Positions 55,364 to 63,804 of a stretch of 64,000 nt of DNA are shown here, piece by piece; the stretch's first letter is position 1, and every line of letters begins with the position of its first letter. Position numbers and translations under genes: made by a program. The stretch comes from Candidatus Obscuribacterales bacterium (GTDB lineage: Bacteria > Cyanobacteriota > Vampirovibrionia > Obscuribacterales > Obscuribacteraceae): the NCBI GenBank assembly GCA_019747875.1, contig JAIEQI010000017.1, positions 1-64,000 of the forward strand. The letters are read 5' to 3'. The notes beneath the pieces are model-generated. The model saw only the letters and a list, made by a program, of their open reading frames with translations, was not told where the DNA came from and did not search any database.

Positions 55364-56032
55364 ATGGCAAAGATACTAATTGTTGAAGACGATTCATCTC
55401 TCCGGGAAGCTCTTGAGCTTACGCTGATGGCGGAAAAGCATACGGTGGACACAGCCGCCGACGGCTCAGAAGCCGATTTCAAACTAAAGACATTCGATTA
55501 CGATCTGCTGATTCTCGACTGGCAGCTTCCAGACGCCGAAGGCGTCGATATCTGCCGAAACTTCCGGACCCGCGGCGGGGCCACGCCCGTGTTGATGCTT
55601 ACAGGAAAGTCTGCATCGCTCGACAAAGCACAAGGACTCGACTCCGGCGCCGATGATTATCTAACCAAGCCATTTGACGACATAGAACTGAAAGCCAGAA
55701 TCCGGGCACTGCTCAGGCGTCCTGCCGCTGTCAACAGTAATGTATTGAGCTGCAAAAATGTGACGTTGGATCCGGCAACTCATGTGGTCTGCAAGGATGG
55801 CGAAGAAGTGCAGCTCATGCCTAAAGAATTTCAGCTCCTCGAATTTCTCATGCGCCACCCCGATCAAGTCTATTCGCAAGAAACACTTTTGAACAAAGTC
55901 TGGCCCACAGATTCAGAAGCGACTGTTGAAGCCTTGAGGACCGTCATAAAAAGATTGCGCAAAAAGATAGATCCAAACAGCGAAATTGTTTGCACCATAC
56001 ATGGTGTCGGTTTCGTTTTGAAAACGACTTAG
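55364..56032 (+). CDS. Orphan OmpR/PhoB-family response regulator
   Basis: 222 aa. Receiver domain at residues 1-120: acidic pocket EDD near residue 8, phospho-acceptor Asp52 in LILDWQLP, Thr80 in MLTGKS and Lys102 in DDYLTKPF. The C-terminal winged helix (residues ~125-222) has VQLMPKEFQLLEFLMRHPDQVYS, then TVEALRTVIKRLRKKI and IHGVGFVLKT. No histidine kinase gene adjoins it, so its kinase is elsewhere. Probably a DNA-binding activator or repressor. Confidence 0.93.
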   Translation: MAKILIVEDDSSLREALELTLMAEKHTVDTAADGSEADFKLKTFDYDLLILDWQLPDAEGVDICRNFRTRGGATPVLMLTGKSASLDKAQGLDSGADDYLTKPFDDIELKARIRALLRRPAAVNSNVLSCKNVTLDPATHVVCKDGEEVQLMPKEFQLLEFLMRHPDQVYSQETLLNKVWPTDSEATVEALRTVIKRLRKKIDPNSEIVCTIHGVGFVLKTT

Positions 56033-56140
56033 CACATGATGACCTGCGATAGAACAGGAGACATTACCAACTCCGCAGCCAGCCCGTGCATAGACTGGAA
56101 GAAATTGCTTGATTCACCACGAACACGGTTCAGCTGAGAA

Positions 56141-56695
56141 CTATGCTCGCGCCGGCACAGAGCTTAACGTGTCGACTATGACTTGCCCGAACTTTGTTGC
56201 GGCCTCAGGTCCATCAGCAGTAATGATTAGACCGTCACGAACGACGTGCTCTTTCAGATAAATTGCACCGCCTTCTTTAAGGGCTGCCAGAGATTCATCG
56301 GTCGCAAAAACCGTCACTTTGCGATCTTCGATTACGCCAGCCTTTGCGAGCACGGCGGTAGATAGACAAATAGCAGCGATTACCTTATCGGCTGGTTCCA
56401 TACTGCGAAGAATCTCGTGCAATTCGATGTCATTCCACAAATGCGTTGGCGAGCCCATTCCGCCTACAATCACGCAGGCGTCATATTGCTCTGGCTTCGC
56501 ATCGGATATGAGAATATCAGGACTTACGGTTCCCCCCAACATTCCTCGGACATCACCCAACTTTGAGGCAGCGATAACAACCTCAGCACCTTCCTGAAGG
56601 AAGATCTTCTTGGGCTCCAGCAATTCTTCATCTCTGAATTGCGCCGGAGCTATAACCATCAAGATACGTCTTCCAGACAGTCTTTGACCTGCCAT
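56141..56695 (-). CDS. DJ-1/PfpI family protein
   Basis: 184 aa from the ATG at 56695, chosen because ggagg lies five bases before it; the frame also opens at 56713. The fold is shown by ILMVIAPAQFRDEELLEP, with Glu of the first motif, and by VIVGGMGSPTHLWND. The nucleophile position is in VIAAICLSTAVLAKAG (Cys followed by Leu), then FATDESLAALKEGGA. Members are glyoxalases, deglycases, chaperones or peptidase-like enzymes; which one cannot be read here. Confidence 0.9.
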   Translation of the reverse strand: MAGQRLSGRRILMVIAPAQFRDEELLEPKKIFLQEGAEVVIAASKLGDVRGMLGGTVSPDILISDAKPEQYDACVIVGGMGSPTHLWNDIELHEILRSMEPADKVIAAICLSTAVLAKAGVIEDRKVTVFATDESLAALKEGGAIYLKEHVVRDGLIITADGPEAATKFGQVIVDTLSSVPARA

Positions 56696-56900
56696 GAGCA
56701 CCTCCACGAACATCGGGTTGGCACATTATACAGGCCAGCCTCAACCTTTAGTATCTGCGATACAAGACTTTTGCATATTGATTGAGACTCCGCATCTCTC
56801 GTGAAGCATTACTACAACAATGCGCTCCCTTAGCTGTCAACAAAAAAAAATGCAATCACCACTTTCCACGAGCTCCTCCTAAGGTAGTTAGGGAACGACA

Positions 56901-57629
56901 CTATGTTAGTTGATTGTATTTCCATTGGGCTTCCGCCACTTTCTCACGTAAATATGCCGCTTCCAATTCATGGCGGCGAGGATCCTCATACGGTTGCCTC
57001 TGTAGCCGATCCATCTCGTTAGCCAATTGCCCGATCACGCCCAACAATCGTTGCCGCTCTTGATCGTTCATATGCTCCGTCAGAATGTTTCGCTTCGCAT
57101 CCTGCAGGTTTCGCATTTGATCAAGTAAAGCAATCTCAGGATCAATAGTCCCCGCCTCCAGTCTTGTATTAATCCCGTTGTTATAGTTAGCAAGGTATCT
57201 ATCATTGGCTCCTCTGCGTCCATCTGCATAGTTGGTGCTGCTCAGGAGTGAATTTGCTATTGCCACATCATTGTTGTTCGCTTCTACCAGGGCACTTATT
57301 CGTCGATCACGAAGTTCTGCATCACGCTCTCTATCGAACTCAGCCGCCGCATCCCTTCTTGCGCGGTCCTCTTCCTCTTGCTGCCTTCGACGATTAGCCG
57401 CCGCCCGAATCCTGCCTTCTGCCGGCGTCAATGCCCTGATCGGGTGGAACCAGATAGCGATCATAAAGAAACACGCGAATCCGATAACTTGACCCAATGC
57501 CAAAAGGATTTTGCCGATTGAAGCGCACGACAATTCTGCAAAGTACCAGAATTGACTTTTCCAATCTATTTCAGGTGGAGCGCCTGCGACTTCTTCGCAG
57601 CAGCGCTCGCACAACATACCAGTGTTCAT
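56901..57629 (-). CDS. Single-pass membrane protein with charged coiled-coil tail
   Basis: 242 aa from the ATG at 57629, with gggaga upstream; the open frame runs further to 57662. The N-terminus has a Cys cluster (LCERCC), then a hydrophobic stretch near residues 35-62 (IGKILLALGQVIGFACFFMIAIWF). A long, highly charged helical part follows (AANRRRQQEEEDRARRD, DRERDAELRDRR), then a Asn/Ala region and another helix. No family recognised. A membrane-anchored coiled-coil scaffold is plausible. Confidence 0.65.
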   Translation of the reverse strand: MNTGMLCERCCEEVAGAPPEIDWKSQFWYFAELSCASIGKILLALGQVIGFACFFMIAIWFHPIRALTPAEGRIRAAANRRRQQEEEDRARRDAAAEFDRERDAELRDRRISALVEANNNDVAIANSLLSSTNYADGRRGANDRYLANYNNGINTRLEAGTIDPEIALLDQMRNLQDAKRNILTEHMNDQERQRLLGVIGQLANEMDRLQRQPYEDPRRHELEAAYLREKVAEAQWKYNQLT

Positions 57630-58048
57630 GTTGAATCTCCCAACGCGAAAGATCCAACTCAACTCAGCTGCATACTATTCGAACGGACTTGGCTAAAGTT
57701 TGGCTTTGGTTCTCTCCATCGAACCGACTGCCAAAAGATTCAATAGGCACAGATGGCAAGGCTTCTCGGAGCATAGCTCTGCGAAAGAACGCGAAAGCCA
57801 GGGCAAAAGTATGTTTCAAGGTTCATCGTTCAAAAGACAGCATTGTTAAGGCATGATAATAAACAAGCCGGTTACCATGCTCTGCCGACAGGACAATCCC
57901 CAAATTGAATACCGAACAAGCAAAATCGACGCGAAGCGACTATTAGCTGGTGCGCGTTTTTTGTTGGCAAAAACGATAAGTTATCAATAAATAGCGCTAC
58001 AATGAAGCACCTAAATCCACCAAACCTCTGACATTGGAGAGGATCAAT
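57630..58048. other. Intergenic region, no gene seen
   Basis: About 420 bp between divergent genes with mixed composition. No RNA gene, strong hairpin or repeat recognised; the AT-rich end near 57960-58020 is a likely promoter area. Confidence 0.5.
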
Positions 58049-58456
58049 ATGGACAAGAAAAAGTTGCTTTCAACGCTGTTTTATGGATCGGCGATTTATG
58101 ACGGCGTCCTAGGTCTTCTCTTCCTCTGTGCACCGGGGATGGTGTTTAACTGGTTTCATGTTTGTCCTCCGAACCATCCCGGCTACGTGCAATTCCCCGC
58201 GGCGCTACTGATCATATTCGCGTTGATCTTTTGTTCGTTAGGCAAAAATCCAAATCAAAAAGAATTGATTGCGTATGGCATTTTGCTGAAACTTTCTTAT
58301 TCAGGACTAACACTGATGTACTGGCTGCAAGGCACTCTTCCAGGCATGTGGAAGCCTTTCACCATATGCGATATCGCGATGGGGTTTGCGTATCTGTGGG
58401 CATACAACCATGTTGAAGAGCTAACCGAAGAAGCAGGCAACGCTCCCTCGATTTAG
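58049..58456 (+). CDS. Small four-helix membrane protein (135 aa)
   Basis: ATG at 58049 preceded by ggagagga; a TTG at 58034 is not used. Four hydrophobic helices: STLFYGSAIYDGVLGLLFL, FPAALLIIFALIFCSLG, LIAYGILLKLSYSGLTLMYW and FTICDIAMGFAYLWAY. No conserved family recognised, although the size and layout resemble small DUF-type integral proteins. Stands alone. Confidence 0.7.
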   Translation: MDKKKLLSTLFYGSAIYDGVLGLLFLCAPGMVFNWFHVCPPNHPGYVQFPAALLIIFALIFCSLGKNPNQKELIAYGILLKLSYSGLTLMYWLQGTLPGMWKPFTICDIAMGFAYLWAYNHVEELTEEAGNAPSI

Positions 58457-58663
58457 CGAGTTCAAGTCGCTTCCCACTTTCTCACATCAAGCTCAGGTTG
58501 AATTTCAGACACTCCAGCAACCGACACAAATGCAAATACCACAAAAAGCAAGACACGATGATTGCAGACAGATATAGGCATAATGCTAGTGGTAAATCAA
58601 ATATATTAGAGTCGCACGGATCTCATCGGAACAGTTGAGGCAAGGCAACAGGGAGAAAGAAGC

Positions 58664-58870
58664 ATGACGGGAAGTAAGAGCAACGAAGGTCAAAGAGACA
58701 AAAAGTCGCGAAAGCCCCTCCCAAAGTTGAAGAAGCTAAAGACAACAACCCAGCAGGATGCCAGCTTAGGCGGAGCCGGGTACAACCCAGATCCGCCGCC
58801 CGACAACAACAACCAGAGCGCTTTTTGCCCCCCCAAGACCCCAGCTCCGCCGACCTTATGGCGCTGTTAG
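58664..58870 (+). CDS. Small Lys/Pro-rich protein (68 aa)
   Basis: ATG preceded by a good ggga gaaag-type site (gggaga at 58651-58656). The product has a Lys-rich first half (KKSRKPLPKLKKLKTTT), then GGAGYNPDPPPDNNN, and is probably disordered. No family recognised. It ends 12 bp before the stop of the convergent Spy-like gene. The ribosome site is the main support. Confidence 0.4.
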   Translation: MTGSKSNEGQRDKKSRKPLPKLKKLKTTTQQDASLGGAGYNPDPPPDNNNQSAFCPPKTPAPPTLWRC

Positions 58871-58881
58871 CTAAAACGGCC

Positions 58882-59388
58882 TTACTTCTGCTGGATCGCC
58901 CAACGCACTTTGTGAATGATGCCCATGAATCCGCCTTGCTCTTCGGTAGCACTCGGTGCGGAAACGGCGGACTGTTGCTTGGTGGCAATCATTTGCCCCA
59001 TCATTGTTTCTAATTGATGTTGCTGATCTGAATTCAGAATTGCACGCTTCTTCAAGTAATTCGTTGTCGCTTCATTGCGCAGCACCTCCTTGAGGTGAGC
59101 GATGCGCTGATTTGTCGACATAATTTCTAAGGGATCGGATTTGGGATCCATGAGCATCTTCGCGTATTTACGCTGATGCTCAAGAATCTCCGGCTGGATC
59201 TTCATGTATTTGGTATTCCAGTCGGTCTCCAAAACCTGAATCTGCTGAGACTGGGTCGCAGTCAAATTCAGCTTCTTCCAATCAATACAAGGTTTAGCGC
59301 CCTCGTCAGCCAATGCCATGCCATTCGAAATAAATACGGCGCTTATCGTCGCCAAGGTAACCGTGTTTATCTTTTTATGGATTCTCAT
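58882..59388 (-). CDS. Spy/CpxP/ZraP-like periplasmic protein
   Basis: 168 aa with a signal peptide (NTVTLATISAVFISNGMALA). The mature protein is helical with the LTxxQ-type motif LNLTATQSQQIQVLETDW and a second NSDQQHQLETMMGQM, typical of CpxP/Spy/ZraP-type proteins that sense misfolded protein or metal in the periplasm. It is the last gene of a three-gene operon with an ECF sigma and an anti-sigma factor, overlapping the anti-sigma gene by 14 bp, so it may modulate that switch. Confidence 0.78.
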   Translation of the reverse strand: MRIHKKINTVTLATISAVFISNGMALADEGAKPCIDWKKLNLTATQSQQIQVLETDWNTKYMKIQPEILEHQRKYAKMLMDPKSDPLEIMSTNQRIAHLKEVLRNEATTNYLKKRAILNSDQQHQLETMMGQMIATKQQSAVSAPSATEEQGGFMGIIHKVRWAIQQK

Positions 59389-60262
59389 AGGCCATCGCTT
59401 CCGCTACGTCTGTCGGCTCACCAAGTGCAGATTCAATGAGATAGGACTCTGCTGTTACAGGTTGTATTGTAGAGGCAGAATGCACATTTACAAAGAAACT
59501 GATAGTTGCGAGCACACCAGCGACAACGGCAGCGGCTACACCGTACATGCGCCTATGCATGAAATCTTTGCGGCGCTTTTCTTTCGGTGCGAACGGCACA
59601 ACAGCCATTTTGGCTTTGATCTCAGGCCAGAGATCGAAACCTTCTGGGAAATCGGGTTGATAGTTGGCTCGCAAGAGTTCGCCCGTTTGGGTGATTTGAG
59701 CCAATTGGTCGCGGCAATCAGCACACTCGAGCAAATGACTCGTGATTGTTCTGTGTCGCTGCGGTGTAACTTCACGATCGTAGAAGGACGAGAGTTCATC
59801 TCGAATAAGTTGGCAGTCCTCATCCAATCGGTTCTTTATAGAAGCCCAGAGATTTATTTCAAGAGTCTCTGGTACCTCAAGTCCTCTGGAGAGCAATCCA
59901 TTTACCTGGGATAAGCCCTGGAACTTTTCGTGGCATGGAGGGCATGCACCTAAGTGCTCGCTGACCCCTTCCTTGGCGGGAATTATAAGCTCCCCATCAA
60001 GGTAGGCTGAAAAGTCTTCTTCTATCGTTTCGCAAACAGAAGGGAGTTTGCTTTGCATCGCGGTCCAAATATCCGGACATTTGGCATAAGTCGCTAATTT
60101 CCCTTGAGCAATCACTGAGACGGTTAGTCTCATCTGTGTGTGTGCTCCCTGGCAATCGGCGCATTGTCCCAAATGCTCAGTTATCTGGCTTTGCTTGCCA
60201 GCGTCGAGCTCCCCGTCAATGTAGGCGGACAATTCATCTTTTAAATCTGTACATGCAAACAT
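59375..60262 (-). CDS. Anti-sigma factor with three zinc-finger modules
   Basis: 295 aa. Three successive anti-sigma zinc-finger (zf-HC2-like) modules: LSAYIDGELDAGKQ...HLGQCADC (about residues 4-40), FSAYLDGEL...HLGACPPC (~85-115) and LSSFYDREVTP...HLLECADC (~155-185). A single transmembrane helix (~240-258, AAAVVAGVLATISFFV) and a short periplasmic end follow. Most anti-sigma factors have one such module; three is unusual. It starts one base after the sigma stop (TGATG) and overlaps the Spy-like gene, so all three are coupled. Confidence 0.9.
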   Translation of the reverse strand: MFACTDLKDELSAYIDGELDAGKQSQITEHLGQCADCQGAHTQMRLTVSVIAQGKLATYAKCPDIWTAMQSKLPSVCETIEEDFSAYLDGELIIPAKEGVSEHLGACPPCHEKFQGLSQVNGLLSRGLEVPETLEINLWASIKNRLDEDCQLIRDELSSFYDREVTPQRHRTITSHLLECADCRDQLAQITQTGELLRANYQPDFPEGFDLWPEIKAKMAVVPFAPKEKRRKDFMHRRMYGVAAAVVAGVLATISFFVNVHSASTIQPVTAESYLIESALGEPTDVAEAMAYENP

Positions 60263-60897
60263 CAGCTGGAGACCTCACTCGACCCCTGTCGCTGTAAATA
60301 GGGTTGAAGCAATTCCTGCAACTTAGAACGTGCCCGTGCAATTCGGGATTTTACGGTGCCCATCTCAGTTTTGGTTAGAATCGCTATTTCTTCGTAGCTC
60401 AACCCCTCCACTTCCCTCAAGACGATGGCGGTCCTAAACTGTTCCGGCAATTTGCTCATTGCGTCTCTAATTACTTCAGAAAGTTCCTGGTTTAAAACTT
60501 TTTCATCGGGGAGCAGCGAAACGTCCGGGATGTCACGGGTTCCGGAGTCTCCCTCGCCATCCTCACCACTATCGATGCCCTCATCCATAGATACAGTTGG
60601 GACCCGGCGGGGCCGGCGGCGCAACTCGTCATAGAAGAGATTGGTGACTATTTGCGTCAACCATCCCCTAAAGGAACTCGGGTTGCGCAAGTTATTGATA
60701 GATCGCCAAACGCGAATGAAAACTTCTTGGGCAAGGTCAGAGGTGTCCGACCAGTCAGGTGCTAATTGATAGAGAAGTGCATATACCGTGCGCTGATGTC
60801 TTTTGACCAGCTCTTCGAAGGCTTGTGGATCTCGCTTTTGACATGCAAGAACAAGATCGCGATCACTTCTTTGGCTATTTGAAGAACCCGTTGCCAT
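60262..60897 (-). CDS. ECF RNA polymerase sigma factor (RpoE-like)
   Basis: 211 aa. Region 2: LVLACQKRDPQAFEELVKRH, DLAQEVFIRVWRSINNL and FRGWLTQIVTNLFYDELRRR. Region 4: LPEQFRTAIVLREVEGLSYEEIA, then GTVKSRIARARSKLQELLQPYL. The intermediate linker is acidic (DSGEDGEGDSG). It is held inactive by the membrane anti-sigma factor encoded next. The promoter lies in the 336-bp gap shared with metK. Confidence 0.95.
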   Translation of the reverse strand: MATGSSNSQRSDRDLVLACQKRDPQAFEELVKRHQRTVYALLYQLAPDWSDTSDLAQEVFIRVWRSINNLRNPSSFRGWLTQIVTNLFYDELRRRPRRVPTVSMDEGIDSGEDGEGDSGTRDIPDVSLLPDEKVLNQELSEVIRDAMSKLPEQFRTAIVLREVEGLSYEEIAILTKTEMGTVKSRIARARSKLQELLQPYLQRQGSSEVSS

Positions 60898-61233
60898 GTC
60901 ACTCCCTGAGCAATGCCGGGCCGGTCTGCCTGAGCGCTGAACAGCCGCATTAGCTTATATGTTAACACTGCATTCTTACAGTGCGTAAATGAATTTCGAT
61001 AGTTCCGTAAATTTCGGGCATTACATCGCAAAATATATTAAAGGATTCTTGGCAGCTAACAATCTACTTTAGACTGCCCCGGATTGCTGGATATAGTCGC
61101 GCTGCAAGTGGAAATGCCCGTCCCGAGCGAGACAAGATTCAGTGAGTTTAAGCCGGAGCGAGCCTTGATTCCTGATAGACTGGGTTTTCAGGCGCTATGA
61201 GGCGCATTCATAGTGGCATAGGAGAAGGTTCAA
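60898..61233. other. Divergent promoter region of the ECF operon and metK
   Basis: No gene is seen. On the minus strand ggaact at 61001-61006 is followed after 16 bases by gcactg, a possible ECF-type promoter for the sigma operon (autoregulation). Nothing resembling a SAM riboswitch is visible before metK, although I cannot fold the region. Confidence 0.4.
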
Positions 61234-62484
61234 GTGCCAAATAGATATTTGTTCACTTCGGAGTCCGTTACTGAAGGACATCCCGACAAAGTTTGCGACC
61301 AGATATCGGACGCAATTCTGGACAGCATTTTGACAGCAGACCCAAAAGGTCGCGTCGCTGCGGAGTGTTTGACCACCACCGGTATGGTCGTTGTTGCAGG
61401 CGAAGTAACTACCACTGCACAAGTTGATATTCCGGAAATCGCAAGGCGTGCAATCGCCGAAATCGGCTACGAGGGAGAACGTGGTGGCGGCTTCGATGCT
61501 CGCACCTGCGCAATCATGGTTAGCCTGGATAAGCAATCACCGGACATCGCTTCAGGTGTTAACAAGGCTCTTGAAAAACGCGAAGATAGCAGTGATGAGT
61601 TCGATCAAATCGGAGCCGGCGACCAGGGCATGATGTTTGGATATGCCTGCGACGAAACGCCAGAGCTAATGCCGATGCCCATTTCGCTCTCTCACAAGAT
61701 AGCGCGCAGACTTTCTGAAGTCCGCAAACTAGGCGTTTTGAAGTACCTGAGACCAGATGGAAAAACTCAGGTAACCATTGAATATGAAAACGACAAACCA
61801 GCTCGCGTTCATTCAATCGTCATCTCTACACAGCATGACGCCGTGATTGACGGCATCACCGACAACGACGAAATTCAAGCTCGCATCTCGGAAGATTTGA
61901 AGAAGTACGTGATTTCGCCTGTTTTCCAAGATGTTTCGATTCAACCGGACTCGGAAACTCGTTATTTGATCAATCCATCCGGACGCTTTGTCGTTGGTGG
62001 ACCTCAAGGTGACGCGGGTCTGACCGGGCGCAAAATCATCGTCGACACCTACGGTGGTTATGCACGACATGGTGGTGGCGCATTCTCCGGCAAGGATCCG
62101 ACGAAGGTTGACCGCAGTGCCGCATACGCTGCACGTTGGGTAGCAAAGAACATAGTCGGCGCTGGACTGGCGAAGAAGGCTGAAGTTCAAATTGCTTACG
62201 CAATTGGAGTCGCCCATCCGGTCTCCGTCCTCGTAACGACTTTTGGAACCGGTAAGGTTTCAGATGAAGAAATCACCGAAGTTGTTAAGAAGACATTTGA
62301 TCTCAGACCAGCTGCCATTATCAAGAATCTGGAACTTAATTTGTTGCCAAAACAACACGGCGGCAAGTTCTTCCAGAGAGTAGCCGCTTACGGCCACTTC
62401 GGCCGCACCGATCTGGACTTGCCATGGGAGCGCCTAGATAAGGTAGAAACCCTAAAAAAGTCCTTTGAGAAAGTTGCTCACTAA
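61234..62484 (+). CDS. metK: S-adenosylmethionine synthetase
   Basis: Makes SAM from methionine and [24 protein letters not shown] with the ATP-binding GHPDK (residues 15-19), [12 protein letters not shown] (methionine and metal site) and [19 protein letters not shown] (P-loop-like signature) are all present. At 416 aa it is slightly longer than the usual 385-400. The start is a GTG with ggagaagg at 61221-61228. An intrinsic terminator follows (62599-62628). Confidence 0.96.
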   Translation: MPNRYLFTSESVTEGHPDKVCDQISDAILDSILTADPKGRVAAECLTTTGMVVVAGEVTTTAQVDIPEIARRAIAEIGYEGERGGGFDARTCAIMVSLDKQSPDIASGVNKALEKREDSSDEFDQIGAGDQGMMFGYACDETPELMPMPISLSHKIARRLSEVRKLGVLKYLRPDGKTQVTIEYENDKPARVHSIVISTQHDAVIDGITDNDEIQARISEDLKKYVISPVFQDVSIQPDSETRYLINPSGRFVVGGPQGDAGLTGRKIIVDTYGGYARHGGGAFSGKDPTKVDRSAAYAARWVAKNIVGAGLAKKAEVQIAYAIGVAHPVSVLVTTFGTGKVSDEEITEVVKKTFDLRPAAIIKNLELNLLPKQHGGKFFQRVAAYGHFGRTDLDLPWERLDKVETLKKSFEKVAH

Positions 62485-62598
62485 AGAGCGACTTTGCCTG
62501 AGCAATCGGGGGTGAGACTTGCTAAGAGGATCGCCATAGATTTGCCACTTGCGATCTTCAAAAACAAGTAAAGTGCCTCCGAAATAAATAAAGTACCG

Positions 62599-62628
62599 CC
62601 CCCGGACAGATTCATCTTTGTCCGGGGG
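62599..62628 (+). terminator. Intrinsic terminator after metK
   Basis: A perfect 10-bp GC-rich stem (cccccggaca / tgtccggggg) with a ten-base loop, followed by ttataattctt. Lies ~115 bp after the metK stop and before the FHA-cyclase gene. Confidence 0.88.
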
Positions 62629-62654
62629 TTATAATTCTTGTCTGTCTCTCGTTT

Positions 62655-63674
62655 GTGAAACTGGCTAGAAAATTGTCTGCCGAAAAGAAAATGGAATTGG
62701 CCGGGTACCTGGTCGTAAATTCCGGCACACCCGAAGCATATTTCTTTGAACTCGAGCACGGAAAGGTGCTCGAGATTGGTCGCAAGCCAGGTTCGCCAAC
62801 GGGCCCGCGAAAGTTAGTATTGCCGGTTCCCGAAGTTTCCAGCTTACATGCGGAGCTGCGTGAGGGTCCGCTTGGGTGGACGATCCGAGACATGAACTCC
62901 ACAAACGGGACTCGTCTCAATGGAAACTGGCTTCAAGCCGGACAAGAGTTTCTCTTGAAGAATGGTGATCATATAAAGATCGCGCAGATTGACCTGATTG
63001 TGAATTTGCCAGAGTCGGCGCCGCAGCGCTCAGACGACGCAACCGAGGAAGACGAGCACGAGAGAACACAACTCCACATCAAATTGATGACGGCGACAAT
63101 CCTGGTGGCGGACATAAGAGCCTTCACCACGCTTTCAGAGCAATTCTCGGATCAACCTCAAATTGTGATGCAAGCCGCACAAAGAGTTTTTGCCAGATTC
63201 CACGACGAGATCAGAAAAGAACACGGACAGGTTGAAAAAATTGCTGGCGATGCAGTGATGGCATACTGGCAAGGCGATGACAGACCAGGTGGAGATACAA
63301 ATGCCTGCGCCTATCAAGCTTGCTTTACGGCCCTCAAGATCAGACAAGCAGTTCCCTTTATTGCGGCGCGCAAGGACGATTGGCCTTTTGCAGATTATCC
63401 ATTACAGGTCGATATCGCACTGGCGACAGGCCCTGTAGCAGCTGGCGTTTTAGGAGCAGGAAAGTCGAGCCTCGCAGTGTTAGGCGACACGGCCAATTTG
63501 GCTTTTCGTTTAGAGAAACTGGTTCCAGCTGAACGACCGGGAGACATCATCATCGACGGCTCTACCCACGACATGGTGAAGAACCAGTTTGAATTCGAAT
63601 CCATGGGTCCCGTCACCGTCAAAGGTCGGCAAAAACCGGTTGATGTTTATCGACTGCTCAGCCTGAAAACGTAG
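62655..63674 (+). CDS. FHA-domain class III adenylate/guanylate cyclase
   Basis: 339 aa. The N-terminal FHA domain (~residues 25-115) binds phosphothreonine: VLEIGRKPGS, SSLHAEL and NSTNGTRLNG give the canonical G-R, S-H and N-G positions. The class III cyclase domain (~residues 135-335) has LVADIRAFTTLSEQF (metal Asp), KIAGDAVMAYWQ (second metal Asp), ALATGPVAAGVLG and VLGDTANLAFRLEKL. The product is probably cAMP; base specificity cannot be read. Starts at GTG; ATG at 62691 is an alternative that would keep both domains. Confidence 0.9.
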   Translation: MKLARKLSAEKKMELAGYLVVNSGTPEAYFFELEHGKVLEIGRKPGSPTGPRKLVLPVPEVSSLHAELREGPLGWTIRDMNSTNGTRLNGNWLQAGQEFLLKNGDHIKIAQIDLIVNLPESAPQRSDDATEEDEHERTQLHIKLMTATILVADIRAFTTLSEQFSDQPQIVMQAAQRVFARFHDEIRKEHGQVEKIAGDAVMAYWQGDDRPGGDTNACAYQACFTALKIRQAVPFIAARKDDWPFADYPLQVDIALATGPVAAGVLGAGKSSLAVLGDTANLAFRLEKLVPAERPGDIIIDGSTHDMVKNQFEFESMGPVTVKGRQKPVDVYRLLSLKT

Positions 63675-63683
63675 AACTCATAG

Positions 63684-63722
63684 CAATTAGAAGCCGGCAA
63701 GATGCCGGCGCTCCCGGGATCG
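63684..63722. repeat. Inverted copy of the window-start 42-bp repeat unit
   Basis: caattagaagccggcaagat continuing to the gatcg at 63722 is the reverse complement of the last units at 127-210, with one or two differences. This proves the family is dispersed, not local to purL. Lies just after the cyclase gene stop, before the GH3 gene. Confidence 0.85.
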
Positions 63723-63804
63723 AACAAAGCCGCAACGAAAGCCGAGACGGGAACTCTACTCCTACTGCAATACGCACCCGCGACTTAACGAAAGAGAGAC
63801 TCCG

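Noticed and set aside
61070-61233. SAM riboswitch before metK
   Set aside because: I found no recognisable SAM riboswitch core in the leader. A covariance-model search would be decisive; a hit would overturn this.
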